Assembly: GCF_900290285.1 (NCBI RefSeq)
Contig: NZ_LT985754.1
Coordinates: forward strand, 965,364 to 1,029,363
Source of the DNA: Candidatus Centipeda massiliensis
GTDB taxonomy: Bacteria > Bacillota > Negativicutes > Selenomonadales > Selenomonadaceae
DNA: 64,000 nucleotides
Reading direction: 5' to 3'
Positions 44,401 to 51,715 of this stretch are shown here, piece by piece (positions within the stretch are counted from its first letter, which is position 1; each line of letters starts with the position of its first letter). Both the position numbers and the translations under genes were made by a program. The notes under the pieces are model-generated. The model was given only the letters and a program-made list of their open reading frames with translations. It was not told where the DNA came from and searched no databases.

Positions 44401-45120
44401 TCACTCCTTGAGCCGGTAGGCAAGCGCAAGCGCCGCCTCCTTGTCGAGATTGCTGAGATAGTCGCATGCCTTCACTGTGCGGTTGAGCACGACGAGATAG
44501 TCAAAATAGGAATCGAGTGTGCTGAGGTCGTGATGCACGGCGATGACGGTGCGTTTCTCTTTCTGCAAGTCGATGAATTTGTCCATGATGATGCGCTCCG
44601 TCGTCTCATCGACGCCCGCAAGCGGTTCGTCCATGATATAGAGCTGCGCATCCTGTGCGAGCGCACGCGCGATAAAGACACGCTGCTTCTGTCCGCCCGA
44701 CAGCTCTGAGATCTGGCGGTCGGCGAAGTCCGCCATCTTCATCTTTTCGAGGGCGTCCATCGCAAGTGCGCGATCCTCCTTGCCGGGGCGGCGTACGAGT
44801 CCGAGATGGGCATAGCGCCCCATGAGTACGACATCAAAGACGGTCGTCGGGAAGTCCCAGTGCACCGAGCCGCGTTGCGGCACGTAGGCGATCTGCTTGT
44901 GCACGGCGGAGAGCGGCTTTCCCCAGAGCTGCACCGCACCCGACACGGGCTTCAGGAGTCCGAGGATGCCCCGCAGCAGGGTGGACTTGCCCGCGCCGTT
45001 CGGCCCTACGATTGCGCAGCGCACGTGCTCCGGGATATCGAGGTCGATGTCCCAGAGCACAGGTGTTTCGCGGTATGCCATTGTTAAATCTTCGACGTGT
45101 ATGACGCTGTTTTGTTGCAT
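44401..45120 (-). CDS. Metal ABC transporter ATPase
   Basis: A 239-residue ABC ATPase of the ZnuC/TroB/MntB type. Walker A GPNGAGKSTLL is at about 39-49, the Q-loop at YVPQRGSVHWDFPTTVFDVV (with the family's VPQRxxVDWDFP-like signature of manganese/zinc importers), the ABC signature LSGGQKQRV near 140-148, and Walker B LYIMDEPLAGVD near 158-169. It energises the two permeases from the cytoplasm. It is separated from the receptor gene upstream by almost 300 bp carrying two repeat elements, so its expression relative to the receptor may be reduced. Confidence 0.94.
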   Translation of the reverse strand: MQQNSVIHVEDLTMAYRETPVLWDIDLDIPEHVRCAIVGPNGAGKSTLLRGILGLLKPVSGAVQLWGKPLSAVHKQIAYVPQRGSVHWDFPTTVFDVVLMGRYAHLGLVRRPGKEDRALAMDALEKMKMADFADRQISELSGGQKQRVFIARALAQDAQLYIMDEPLAGVDETTERIIMDKFIDLQKEKRTVIAVHHDLSTLDSYFDYLVVLNRTVKACDYLSNLDKEAALALAYRLKE

Positions 45121-45138
45121 TGAGTATCACCTCGCTCA

Positions 45139-45305
45139 TAGGAATCACTGATAAAATGAAGTCCGTCAGATTGGTGCAGATTTTTTGTCCTGTCGAGGAG
45201 ACAAACCGGACGCATAGCAAAAGCTATGTGGAGGATTTGTCGACAATGACAGGGCGAAAAAGATACGCCAAGGTGGCGCGGCTGAATTTATCAGTGCTTC
45301 CCATA
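45139..45305 (-). repeat. ~165-bp hairpin element (family R), copy D, inside the metal importer operon
   Basis: Runs TAGGAATCACTGATAAAATG to CAGTGCTTCCCATA, inverted relative to the other copies, with the GTCCGG...CTATG core as its complement (CCGGACGCATAGC...GCTATGTGG). It separates the receptor gene from its ATPase gene. Confidence 0.88.
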
Positions 45306-45345
45306 GTATCTTCCCTTATGTAAATGTTGCTGCTGATCGTTCCAA

Positions 45346-45399
45346 GCGCCCCTTTCGGCTCGCTGTGCTCGCCACTTCCCCCGTTTTGACGGGGGAAGC
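45346..45399 (+). repeat. 54-bp palindromic repeat (family P)
   Basis: GCGCCCCTTTCGGCTCGCTG, then CTTCCCCCGTTTTGACGGGG with closing GAAGC. A full copy, 19 bp beyond the receptor stop; with the adjacent R element it fills the receptor-ATPase gap. Confidence 0.88.
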
Positions 45400-45417
45400 T
45401 TTTCACCTAAGGCGGGA

Positions 45418-46365
45418 CTACTTCAAATGTGAAACGATCAGATCGACATTGCTGCGGTACATTGTGATATACGTATCGCCCTTCTGTCCCTCTGGTGCAA
45501 GCGAGTCGGAGAAGAGTTCATTGCCCTCGCCGCCGACAATCTCCACATCGAAGCCCTTTGTCCTGCAGACCTCCTGCAGCTTCTTCATGCGCTCGGGATT
45601 CGTCGTGCTCTCGGCGAACACCGCCTTGACCTTGTGCTCTACAATGTAGTTCGCTGTCTTCTCAATATCCGCATTTGCAACCTCGGAGTCCGTGCTGACA
45701 CCCTGCGGCGCAATGACATTCACATGGTAGCGGTGCGAGAAATAGTTGAACGCATCGTGCGGCGTGACGAGGTTCCGCTGTCCCTCGGGGATCTGTGCGA
45801 TCTTTTCCTTGATCTCCGCATCGAGTGCATCGAGTTCGGCAAGGTATTTCTTCAGATTTTCCTGAATTTCCTTCTCGTGCGCGGGAACGAGTTTGATGAG
45901 CTGTGCTGCCGCCGCCTCCGTCGCCTGTTTGTAGAGAGCGACATCGAACCAGAAATGCGGATCGACAATCTTTTTGCCGTCCTCTTCCATATAGTTGATG
46001 TTCGCATCCGCAAAGTCTTTCGTGACGGCGACGCCCTTCTTCTCAAGCACCTCCGCCATCTTGCCCTCGAAGTGCAGACCATGATAGAGGAGGAGATCCG
46101 CTTTCTTGATCTTTTCGAGGTCGGCGGGCTGCGCGACGTAGAGATGCGGATCCTCACCGGCAGGGATAATCAGCTCGACGTTCACATAGTCGCCCGCGAG
46201 CTGCTTTGTCATATCCTGCAAAAACGAGGTCGTGACTGTGACCGTCTTCTTTGTGTCTGCTGCCTTATCGGCATTGCCGCCTCCACCGCAGCCGACAGCG
46301 ACCAGTGCCGTCAGGGCAAGTGCGAGGGTGAGCAGCAGTTTGAAATAATTTTTCTTGATGTTCAT
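45418..46365 (-). CDS. Metal ABC transporter substrate-binding lipoprotein (TroA/ZnuA/MntC family)
   Basis: A 315-residue cluster A-I receptor. The lipobox ALVAVGC (Cys26) anchors it to the inner membrane. Candidate metal ligands are the His of EDPHLYV, the His of DPHFWFD, the His of TPHDAFNYFSHRYHV and an acidic residue in the GGEGNELFSDSL region. The long helix linking both lobes is ALYKQATEAAAAQLIKLVPAHEKEIQENLKKYLAELDAL. There is no His-rich loop of the kind seen in many zinc-specific ZnuA proteins, which slightly favours manganese or iron. First gene of the importer operon, with a promoter and a candidate metalloregulator box upstream. Confidence 0.93.
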   Translation of the reverse strand: MNIKKNYFKLLLTLALALTALVAVGCGGGGNADKAADTKKTVTVTTSFLQDMTKQLAGDYVNVELIIPAGEDPHLYVAQPADLEKIKKADLLLYHGLHFEGKMAEVLEKKGVAVTKDFADANINYMEEDGKKIVDPHFWFDVALYKQATEAAAAQLIKLVPAHEKEIQENLKKYLAELDALDAEIKEKIAQIPEGQRNLVTPHDAFNYFSHRYHVNVIAPQGVSTDSEVANADIEKTANYIVEHKVKAVFAESTTNPERMKKLQEVCRTKGFDVEIVGGEGNELFSDSLAPEGQKGDTYITMYRSNVDLIVSHLK

Positions 46366-46392
46366 GAAAACACCATCCTTTCATTTGTACTG

Positions 46393-46436
46393 AGAATAGC
46401 ACAAAAATTAAATCTTGTAAATGATAAAATTTCTCA
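46393..46436 (-). promoter_or_regulatory. Promoter of the metal importer operon with a Fur-like 7-1-7 palindrome
   Basis: On the minus strand TTTACA (46416-46421), 17-bp spacer, TATTCT (46393-46398). Next to the -35 box, TGAGAAATTTTATCA (46422-46436) is a 7-1-7 inverted repeat with 12 of 15 symmetric positions, reminiscent of Fur/PerR/Zur boxes. Which regulator binds is unknown; the winged-helix domain of the fused permease is another candidate. Confidence 0.55.
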
Positions 46437-46440
46437 ATAA

Positions 46441-46495
46441 CTCAAGCTTCGCAGATGAATAATCCGTGGAACGTTTTTGATGTGCGAAGTTTGAG
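46441..46495 (+). mobile_element. 55-bp miniature element M1, internally deleted
   Basis: Terminal repeats CTCAAGCTTCGCA and TGCGAAGTTTGAG enclose GATGAATAATC + CGTGGAACGTTTTTGAT. It equals the two ends of the 288-bp relic at 49615-49902 joined directly, with about 233 bp missing. Confidence 0.7.
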
Positions 46496-46563
46496 TAAAT
46501 AAGGCATTAGGATAGAGCCGCCGCATGCGTTTTACGTGTGCGGCTTTTTTGTGCGGAGTTTTA

Positions 46564-46728
46564 TAGGAAGCACTGATAAATTCAGCACTGCCATCTTGGC
46601 ACATCTTTTCCGCCCTCTCTGTGTCGACAAATCCTCCACATAGCCCTTGCTATGCGTCCGGTTTGTCTCCTTGACAGGGCGAAAAATCTGTACCAATCTG
46701 ACAGACTTCATTTTATCAGCGATTCCTA
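46564..46728 (+). repeat. ~165-bp hairpin element (family R), copy B
   Basis: TAGGAAGCACTGATAAATTC ... TTTTATCAGCGATTCCTA, full length, with GACAAA/TTTGTC and CATAG/CTATG inner stems. It lies between the metal importer promoter region and the exported-protein operon. Confidence 0.9.
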
Positions 46729-46754
46729 TATCATTTTGAAAAATATTTTTAGAA

Positions 46755-46808
46755 TTGGCAGGAAAATCCGCGGGGGGGGAAAAATAATATCTATGTCTAC
46801 AGTATATT
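46755..46808 (+). promoter_or_regulatory. Upstream region of the exported-protein operon with a G8 tract
   Basis: TTGGCA (46755-46760), a run of eight G (46772-46779) and TAATAT (46785-46790); a second -10-like TATATT is at 46803-46808. The TTGGCA-TAATAT spacing is 24 bp, beyond the normal range, so the promoter assignment is tentative. Slippage in the G-run would change this spacing. Confidence 0.35.
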
Positions 46809-46832
46809 GGATTTCGTTCAAGGAGGATTTCT

Positions 46833-47420
46833 ATGAGACAACGTGTATGGAGTTTTGCGATTGTGCTTTGCGCCGTCCTGTGCGTCGCGCTGGGGGCGAG
46901 TGCGGGCACCGCGTCGGCGCAGCACTACGTGAAGGTAGGGTACTATCTCCTCGCGGGGGATGAACAGCGCCCCGTGACGGGCTACAACGTCGTCATGGAT
47001 GTAGACGACATTGACATCTGGTCTGAGGGGGATATCACGCACTATCACGTACTGGGCGGCCGTGTCATCGGACGCGTCGGCGAGGGGCTTGAGCCGCACC
47101 TCTATCAGGGACTCTACGATTTTCACTACAATGCGAAGACGGGAGAGTATCGCTGTATCTATCTGAGTAAACCGCCGAGCGAAGACTTCGCGTATGACTA
47201 CCGCGACCGGAATGTCGTTCCGATTGAGCAGGCGAATGACAGCGGGGCGGCATTTGTCACGACGCCGGACATGACGCCAAAGGTTGTCGCACGAAAACTC
47301 GGCGCGCGCAAGTACAGCACGATGACCTACACGGGGGAAGCCGCCTATGTCCTGCGCGCGCTGCTCGCGCATCAAAAGGGGGAGAAGATAACGCTGATGG
47401 ATGAAGGGATGATTCCGTGA
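46833..47420 (+). CDS. Exported protein of unknown function, first gene of a four-gene operon
   Basis: A 195-residue protein I do not recognise. An N-terminal signal peptide (RQRVWSFAIVLCAVLCVALGASAGTASAQ) with an AxA cleavage site suggests export across the inner membrane. The mature part is Tyr- and Asp-rich (HYVKVGYYLLAGDEQRP, VVMDVDDIDIW) and includes GLYDFHYNAKTGEYRCIYL (about 107-125), which resembles the WNRSFDYDxxTGxxTLYDD module of the third and fourth proteins of the operon. AAGGAGG precedes the start. Its stop overlaps the next start by 4 bases, so the genes are coupled. Confidence 0.75.
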   Translation: MRQRVWSFAIVLCAVLCVALGASAGTASAQHYVKVGYYLLAGDEQRPVTGYNVVMDVDDIDIWSEGDITHYHVLGGRVIGRVGEGLEPHLYQGLYDFHYNAKTGEYRCIYLSKPPSEDFAYDYRDRNVVPIEQANDSGAAFVTTPDMTPKVVARKLGARKYSTMTYTGEAAYVLRALLAHQKGEKITLMDEGMIP

Positions 47421-47947
47421 GTGCTATAAACACGTGGGGGCCCCCGATCATAGCGTTTGCCGTTGTGGTGCTCGTTTTATTGTTCTATACGGTGAAATGG
47501 GTACCGCAAGAAGAGCGCAAACCTTTTTATATCCTTTTGGGGATTCTTTCTGTTGTTTACGCTGCTCTTTGTATCACCGTTGCGGTTGCGCCCAATGAGA
47601 ATCTATGGAATATCGAGAGCAATGCGCTGCTGTCGCTTGTGACGCTCTATTTAATACGCTTTGCCCGTGTAGGAGAGGGGGTAATGGCCAAGTTATGGGC
47701 GGGTGTCATTGTATTTGTGTTCCTGCTGTTTTTTGCCTGTGTCTATACGGCGGCGCCATCGCCCGCAGCGCCGGCAGCAGACAGTACACAGGAAACGGCG
47801 GTCACGGTTTTTTCTGCCATACTGATGGCGCATGCTGCGGGGCTGCTGGAGCTGTACCTTTTTGGGAAAAAGAGGCGCGTCGTTCAGCTAGAGCGTTATA
47901 CGGTAGAACATCAATCTAAAAAGGAGACGATTCACTATGAAGAATGA
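47417..47947 (+). CDS. Small polytopic membrane protein of unknown function
   Basis: A 176-residue protein with four or five hydrophobic spans (IIAFAVVVLVLLFYTV; FYILLGILSVVYAALCITVAV; LLSLVTLYLIRF; LWAGVIVFVFLLFFACVY; VFSAILMAHAAGLLELYLFG) and a charged C-terminal tail (KKRRVVQLERYTVEHQSKKETIHYEE). It starts with GTG overlapping the upstream stop as GTGA, and overlaps the next gene by 11 bases. No family recognised. Between three exported proteins, it could anchor or export them or act with them in the envelope; that is inference from position only. Confidence 0.72.
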   Translation: MSAINTWGPPIIAFAVVVLVLLFYTVKWVPQEERKPFYILLGILSVVYAALCITVAVAPNENLWNIESNALLSLVTLYLIRFARVGEGVMAKLWAGVIVFVFLLFFACVYTAAPSPAAPAADSTQETAVTVFSAILMAHAAGLLELYLFGKKRRVVQLERYTVEHQSKKETIHYEE

Positions 47948-48422
47948 AACGATGAACTTTTTTAAGGTCTGCATGGCGGCACTGCTGCTCGTCGGCGCGC
48001 TGCTGCTCGCGCAGGGCGGCACCGCCTCCGCCGCGCCGAAACACGGCGCCTATAACATCGTGGACGAGGTGTCGCCGTCCGAATGGAATCGGTCATTTGA
48101 TTACGACACGTCCACGCAGATAATTACGCTGTATGACGATAAGGGCGCAGTGCGGCGGCTGGATTTCAGCGACTATTGGAACAACCGCGTGACCGTGGAG
48201 GAGCTGCGTCCGGAGAACAAATCCTACAGCGGGGTCTATGAAATACCAGTCCTTTATGAAGGAAAAGGCCCGAAAACATTGCCTGCATATATCATACAGG
48301 CGTTGATCAAGTTTCACGGCCCTATCAACGGGCTCGGCAACTACAGCATGGAGGATATCAGCGTCACCGCCGATATGCCGGATGGGAAATCGCATACCTT
48401 TACCATTCAGAAAGCAAAGTGA
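47937..48422 (+). CDS. Exported protein with one WNRSFDYD module
   Basis: A 161-residue protein with a signal peptide (MNFFKVCMAALLLVGALLLAQGGTASA) cut after AxA and a mature part of about 125 residues. The segment YNIVDEVSPSEWNRSFDYDTSTQIITLYDD (split here as YNIVDEVSPSEW and NRSFDYDTSTQIITLYDD) is closely echoed in the next protein, as are the VTVEELRPENKSY stretch and the GKGPKTLPAYIIQALIKF stretch. The two are therefore paralogues. No catalytic pattern or known domain is recognised. AAAAGGAGA precedes the ATG inside the end of the previous gene. Confidence 0.75.
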   Translation: MKNETMNFFKVCMAALLLVGALLLAQGGTASAAPKHGAYNIVDEVSPSEWNRSFDYDTSTQIITLYDDKGAVRRLDFSDYWNNRVTVEELRPENKSYSGVYEIPVLYEGKGPKTLPAYIIQALIKFHGPINGLGNYSMEDISVTADMPDGKSHTFTIQKAK

Positions 48423-48439
48423 TAAGGAGCTGAACGGAA

Positions 48440-49411
48440 ATGAGACATCCAATCGCGATGATGAAGACCTGCACGGCGGCGCTGCTGTTTGCCGCCCTAT
48501 TCCTGCTGGCTCAGGTGGAGCCTGCCTCCGCCGCGCTCTATAACGGGGACATCGGGGAGACGCGCTTTACGAGCTCGCGTTGGGGCGATTTTCAGAGCAG
48601 TACCTATATCCTCAAGCGCTACGCGAAACCGAACGGCGAGAGCGGCGGCGGACTTGTCCTCGTGACGCCGGAGCCCGAACAGGGCACCTATGAAATCGTC
48701 GACCCGACGCAGGAGGCAGGCCGATGGAACCGGTCGTTTGACTACGACGAGAAAACAGGCGTGCTCACCCTCTACGATGATGGGGGCCCCATCGAGCGGT
48801 GGACAATTTTATCATGGAAGGGGTGGGAGCCGGGCGATGTGCGGGTAGAGCAGCTCATCCCCGAGAACAGCGCCTATGACGCGATCTATGAGTGGCAGGA
48901 AGACCGCAGCGCCCATGTTGCCTATATCCAGGGTATCGGGGAAAGGACCCTGCCTGAGTATATCTTGAATGTAATAAGGATGTTCGATAGCATGAAGGAC
49001 CTCCTCGACCAAGGAGAATCGTGGGTGCTCGGCGGTGATGCCAATGGCGAGTATATCTCATTCGTCGTGCGCAAGACGAAAAAGCAGGCGAGCGCCCCGC
49101 AGGCAAGCCCCGCCGTTCCCGCGCGCTACATGGTCATCAACGCAAATGACAGCTCGGAATGGATCGCGTTCAGCTACGATACTGCGACAGGGATATTTAC
49201 CATGTATGAGCCTGAGTTTGAATATGGTGAAAAACCATATTCGCACCGTCGATTCCTCTCAGGCGGCAGATTGGAAGTACAAGATATTGGTTATGAGGCT
49301 CAAACCGGCATTTGGACGAAGGGCGGTTACGGCTACTATTGGGATGGGTCTAACCACATTGCGCCTTACGTTACCGAAGGCATGGAACTCTTCCTGCAAA
49401 AGATACGCTGA
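48440..49411 (+). CDS. Exported protein with two or three WNRSFDYD-type modules
   Basis: A 323-residue paralogue and extension of the previous protein. Signal peptide MMKTCTAALLFAALFLLAQVEPASA. The first module at about 87-120 (EIVDPTQEAGRWNRSFDYDEK then TGVLTLYDDGG) is followed by VRVEQLIPENSAYDAIYEW and GIGERTLPEYILNVIRMF, aligning across the whole mature length of its neighbour. After a Lys/Ala/Pro linker (KKQASAPQASPAVPA, about 215-229) a second half repeats the pattern (SSEWIAFSYDTATGIFTMYEP). It looks like internal duplication with divergence. AAGGAG precedes the ATG. Function unknown. Confidence 0.75.
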   Translation: MRHPIAMMKTCTAALLFAALFLLAQVEPASAALYNGDIGETRFTSSRWGDFQSSTYILKRYAKPNGESGGGLVLVTPEPEQGTYEIVDPTQEAGRWNRSFDYDEKTGVLTLYDDGGPIERWTILSWKGWEPGDVRVEQLIPENSAYDAIYEWQEDRSAHVAYIQGIGERTLPEYILNVIRMFDSMKDLLDQGESWVLGGDANGEYISFVVRKTKKQASAPQASPAVPARYMVINANDSSEWIAFSYDTATGIFTMYEPEFEYGEKPYSHRRFLSGGRLEVQDIGYEAQTGIWTKGGYGYYWDGSNHIAPYVTEGMELFLQKIR

Positions 49412-49453
49412 CGCAGGGGCGCAGCCTGCACCGATGAAAGGCGCAGCAGGGTG

Positions 49454-49585
49454 TTGACGCAGGGACGGAAACGCTCTACAATAAGCACAGAAAAGGTACT
49501 GCCGGCAGACGATCAGTGCCCCTATATGTTTTAGGAATTAACCGCCACACGTCAGGGACGAGGGGCGGTTAATTTCTTGTTAAGA
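49454..49585 (+). ncRNA. Candidate small RNA with its own promoter and terminator
   Basis: TTGACG (49454-49459), a 17-bp spacer and TACAAT (49477-49482) form a good promoter. About 60 bases later ATTAACCGCC and GGCGGTTAAT arms followed by TTTCTTGTT make a terminator. Between them GGTACT...AGTGCC with an inner GCCGGC gives another hairpin. No open frame with a ribosome site lies inside. Expected RNA about 49489-49583. Confidence 0.45.
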
Positions 49586-49614
49586 GAACCGCTAGAATAA
49601 CGAGGAGTAACAAA

Positions 49615-49902
49615 CTCAAACTTCGCAGATGAATAATCTGCTGTAACCCTTGAAATATCTATCGTCTTGGCAAATAAAACAGCATGAGCGACATCCATTG
49701 CTCGCTCCCCTGACTCAGGCGGATCGCATCAACGTGCTCATCCTCGACGATTCCATCTGCCATCGCGCCCGTTCCAAGAAGGTGGAGCTTCTCGCCCGTC
49801 TCTACGACCAACTACGAAAATGTGCATAAAGAGAGTATTTTCATTGGCATAAAGTCCGTGTTTTCAAGGTCTGTGGAACGTTTTTGATGTGCGAAGTTTG
49901 AG
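49615..49902 (+). mobile_element. 288-bp insertion-sequence relic M2
   Basis: Terminal repeats CTCAAACTTCGCA and TGCGAAGTTTGAG, ends nearly identical to the 55-bp element at 46441-46495. The centre encodes a fragment of transposase (49692-49829). It fills most of the 560-bp gap before the nadE terminator. Confidence 0.7.
49692..49829 (+). pseudogene. Transposase fragment, IS4-like
   Basis: The frame reads HPLLAPLTQADRINVLILDD followed by SICHRARSKKVELLARLYDQ and stops. The ILDDS...RSKKVELLARxxD pattern is the first catalytic-Asp region of IS4-type transposases, which normally continue for hundreds of residues. No start codon context is present; clearly a remnant. Confidence 0.7.
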
Positions 49903-49921
49903 TCAATAAAATTTTTGTAAA

Positions 49922-49957
49922 TGAAAGGCGTCCCTGCACGAATACACAGGGACGCCC
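49922..49957 (-). terminator. nadE terminator
   Basis: GGCGTCCCTG and CAGGGACGCC arms; on the minus strand followed by TTTCATTT, 16 bases past the nadE stop. Confidence 0.75.
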
Positions 49958-49972
49958 ATATGTTTCAAAAAA

Positions 49973-51637
49973 TTATTTCCCGAGCAGCTTTGCCTTCAGT
50001 GCGCGATAACGAATTGTCTCATACGCACCAATCTGAGACTCGGGATGGTCGCTGCCGTACGCGCGCCCGCTGACAGACAGCAGCGGCGGCGACTGGATGC
50101 GCTTGGCGACCGCCATGCCCGTATAGAGTCCCCACCAACGCTCCAGGTCGGAGATAAAGTCTGCCGCCGTGGGGAAATATTCTGCGACAAGACCGTTCGC
50201 ACAGCCGATGAACTTCTCAAGGTCGCCGTCCGCATAATGCGTGAGGATATCCTCAGGGATGCAGTTCTCCTCGGCAAAGGCACGGAAGAGGTAATCATGA
50301 TAGAGGTAGCGGATGGGATCGCCCTTGCCCTCGTCCACGTTCTGCGCATCGGACAGCTCCGCGCTCGGCACGATGTCGATGATGCCCTGCGGAATGACTT
50401 CGCGTCCGTAGACGGTATCATTCAGATAGCGTGCGAGATCATAGACCTGATACTTCCAGAGGTCGGCGAGCGCGGAGAGGAAGCCCGCCTGATCGCCGTA
50501 GAGGGTCGCGTAGCCGACGGTGGACTCTGCCTTGTTCGCGTTGCAGGTAAAGCCTGCGCCCCATGCGGCGGCGACGGTGGCGAGGACGCGCCCGCTGCGG
50601 TCACGCGCCTGCATATTCTCACGGACAAACGAGGAAATCGTGAGATGTTCGCCCTTCGCCGCCGCTTTTCCCATGATGGGCACTTCGGTCAGCTGCGTGA
50701 CGGTATGTGCGACGCTCTCTTCGATGGGGACGATTGTGTGGCGGCAGCCAAGATTTTCGGCGAGCTGCGCCGCAAGCCCTTTTGTTGTCGCGGAGTTGAA
50801 GCGGCTCGGCATATTGACCAGCAGGACGTTTTCTGCGCCGATCGCGTCCACGTAGAGGGCGGCGGCGACGGCGGAGTCAATGCCGCCCGAGATGCCGATG
50901 ACAACGCGCTCCATGCGGATGCGTGCGAGGAATTTCTGCACGGCGTAGCGCAGCATACGATGAATCGGTGCAATCGGCGCTTCTGCCGTCTGTGGCAGAG
51001 GGGCGGGCATCTGCTCCGTGTCGACGAGCGTGATGCTCTCCTGATAGGCGGGGGAGATGAGGACGCGCTCGCCGTTCGCGTTGAATACATGTGCTCTGCC
51101 GGGGAATGTGTATACGGTCTTGCCCTTGTCCTGAAGTCCAAGCGTATTGATGTAGAAGATGTTTTTGTGCTTTTCGCGTGCCGTCTTGGCAAGGGTGGAT
51201 GCGCCAAAGCAAATGGGGAAGGGACTCGCATCTGCGGCGAGGATGATGTTCTCGCCGGACAGTTCATAGAGCAGCGGGGCAAAGTGATTCCCCGTGCCGT
51301 GCAGCGGCGTGCGCATGACTTCCGTGAGTACACCGTCCCGTGCTTCGACGAGCGTGCGGCAAACGCCTGTGCAACTGTCTGCCTGTGCAGCGTTGCCAAA
51401 GACCACGGTGACACCCTCTGCCGCTGCGGCAATCTCCTCGGCATAAGCGGCGCAGTCGCGCAGGAATGCGGGCTGTTTCCACACGCCGCCGAGGAAGAGA
51501 CCCGAGAGACTGAGTGCGGGGAAGAGGACAAGCTCCGCGCCTGCTGCCTTTGCCTCCGCGATCTTTGCGCGCATCGCTGCGGCGTTGCGGTCGGGGCGTC
51601 CCGGAACGACTTCCATGGATATGAGTGCAATTTTCAT
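49973..51637 (-). CDS. nadE: NAD synthetase with a degenerate glutaminase domain
   Basis: A 554-residue enzyme for the last step of NAD synthesis, amidating nicotinate adenine dinucleotide. The C-terminal synthetase domain is intact: the P-loop GISGGIDSAVAAALY near 248, NKAESTVGYATLYGD, and a C-terminal NAD-synthase tail. The N-terminal carbon-nitrogen hydrolase domain is full length but appears to lack its catalytic triad: the expected Glu in FPELxLTG is Ala (FPALSLSGL, about 39-47); no Lys is found where KxxLPNY is usual (MRTPLHGTG instead); and the segment before DASPF, which should hold the nucleophile Cys in ICED, reads LLYELSGENII. The protein may therefore depend on free ammonia. The ATG at 51637 follows GGAAG. 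Confidence 0.92.
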   Translation of the reverse strand: MKIALISMEVVPGRPDRNAAAMRAKIAEAKAAGAELVLFPALSLSGLFLGGVWKQPAFLRDCAAYAEEIAAAAEGVTVVFGNAAQADSCTGVCRTLVEARDGVLTEVMRTPLHGTGNHFAPLLYELSGENIILAADASPFPICFGASTLAKTAREKHKNIFYINTLGLQDKGKTVYTFPGRAHVFNANGERVLISPAYQESITLVDTEQMPAPLPQTAEAPIAPIHRMLRYAVQKFLARIRMERVVIGISGGIDSAVAAALYVDAIGAENVLLVNMPSRFNSATTKGLAAQLAENLGCRHTIVPIEESVAHTVTQLTEVPIMGKAAAKGEHLTISSFVRENMQARDRSGRVLATVAAAWGAGFTCNANKAESTVGYATLYGDQAGFLSALADLWKYQVYDLARYLNDTVYGREVIPQGIIDIVPSAELSDAQNVDEGKGDPIRYLYHDYLFRAFAEENCIPEDILTHYADGDLEKFIGCANGLVAEYFPTAADFISDLERWWGLYTGMAVAKRIQSPPLLSVSGRAYGSDHPESQIGAYETIRYRALKAKLLGK

Positions 51638-51668
51638 AATGATGCTTCCTTCCCAAATGCAATAGCGT

Positions 51669-51698
51669 TTGATTTTTATTCCATCTCAATGGTATAAT
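51669..51698 (+). promoter_or_regulatory. Promoter of the ybaK-type gene
   Basis: TTGATT (51669-51674), 18-bp spacer, TATAAT (51693-51698), giving a start about 11 bases before ATG 51716, a very short leader. The divergent nadE promoter must overlap this region. Confidence 0.65.
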
Positions 51699-51715
51699 CC
51701 AAGGTGGTGAGTAAT

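Noticed and set aside
50045-51697. 550-codon open frame antisense to nadE
   Set aside because: Cys/His/Arg-rich shadow of an intact synthetase gene; no ribosome site or family resemblance.
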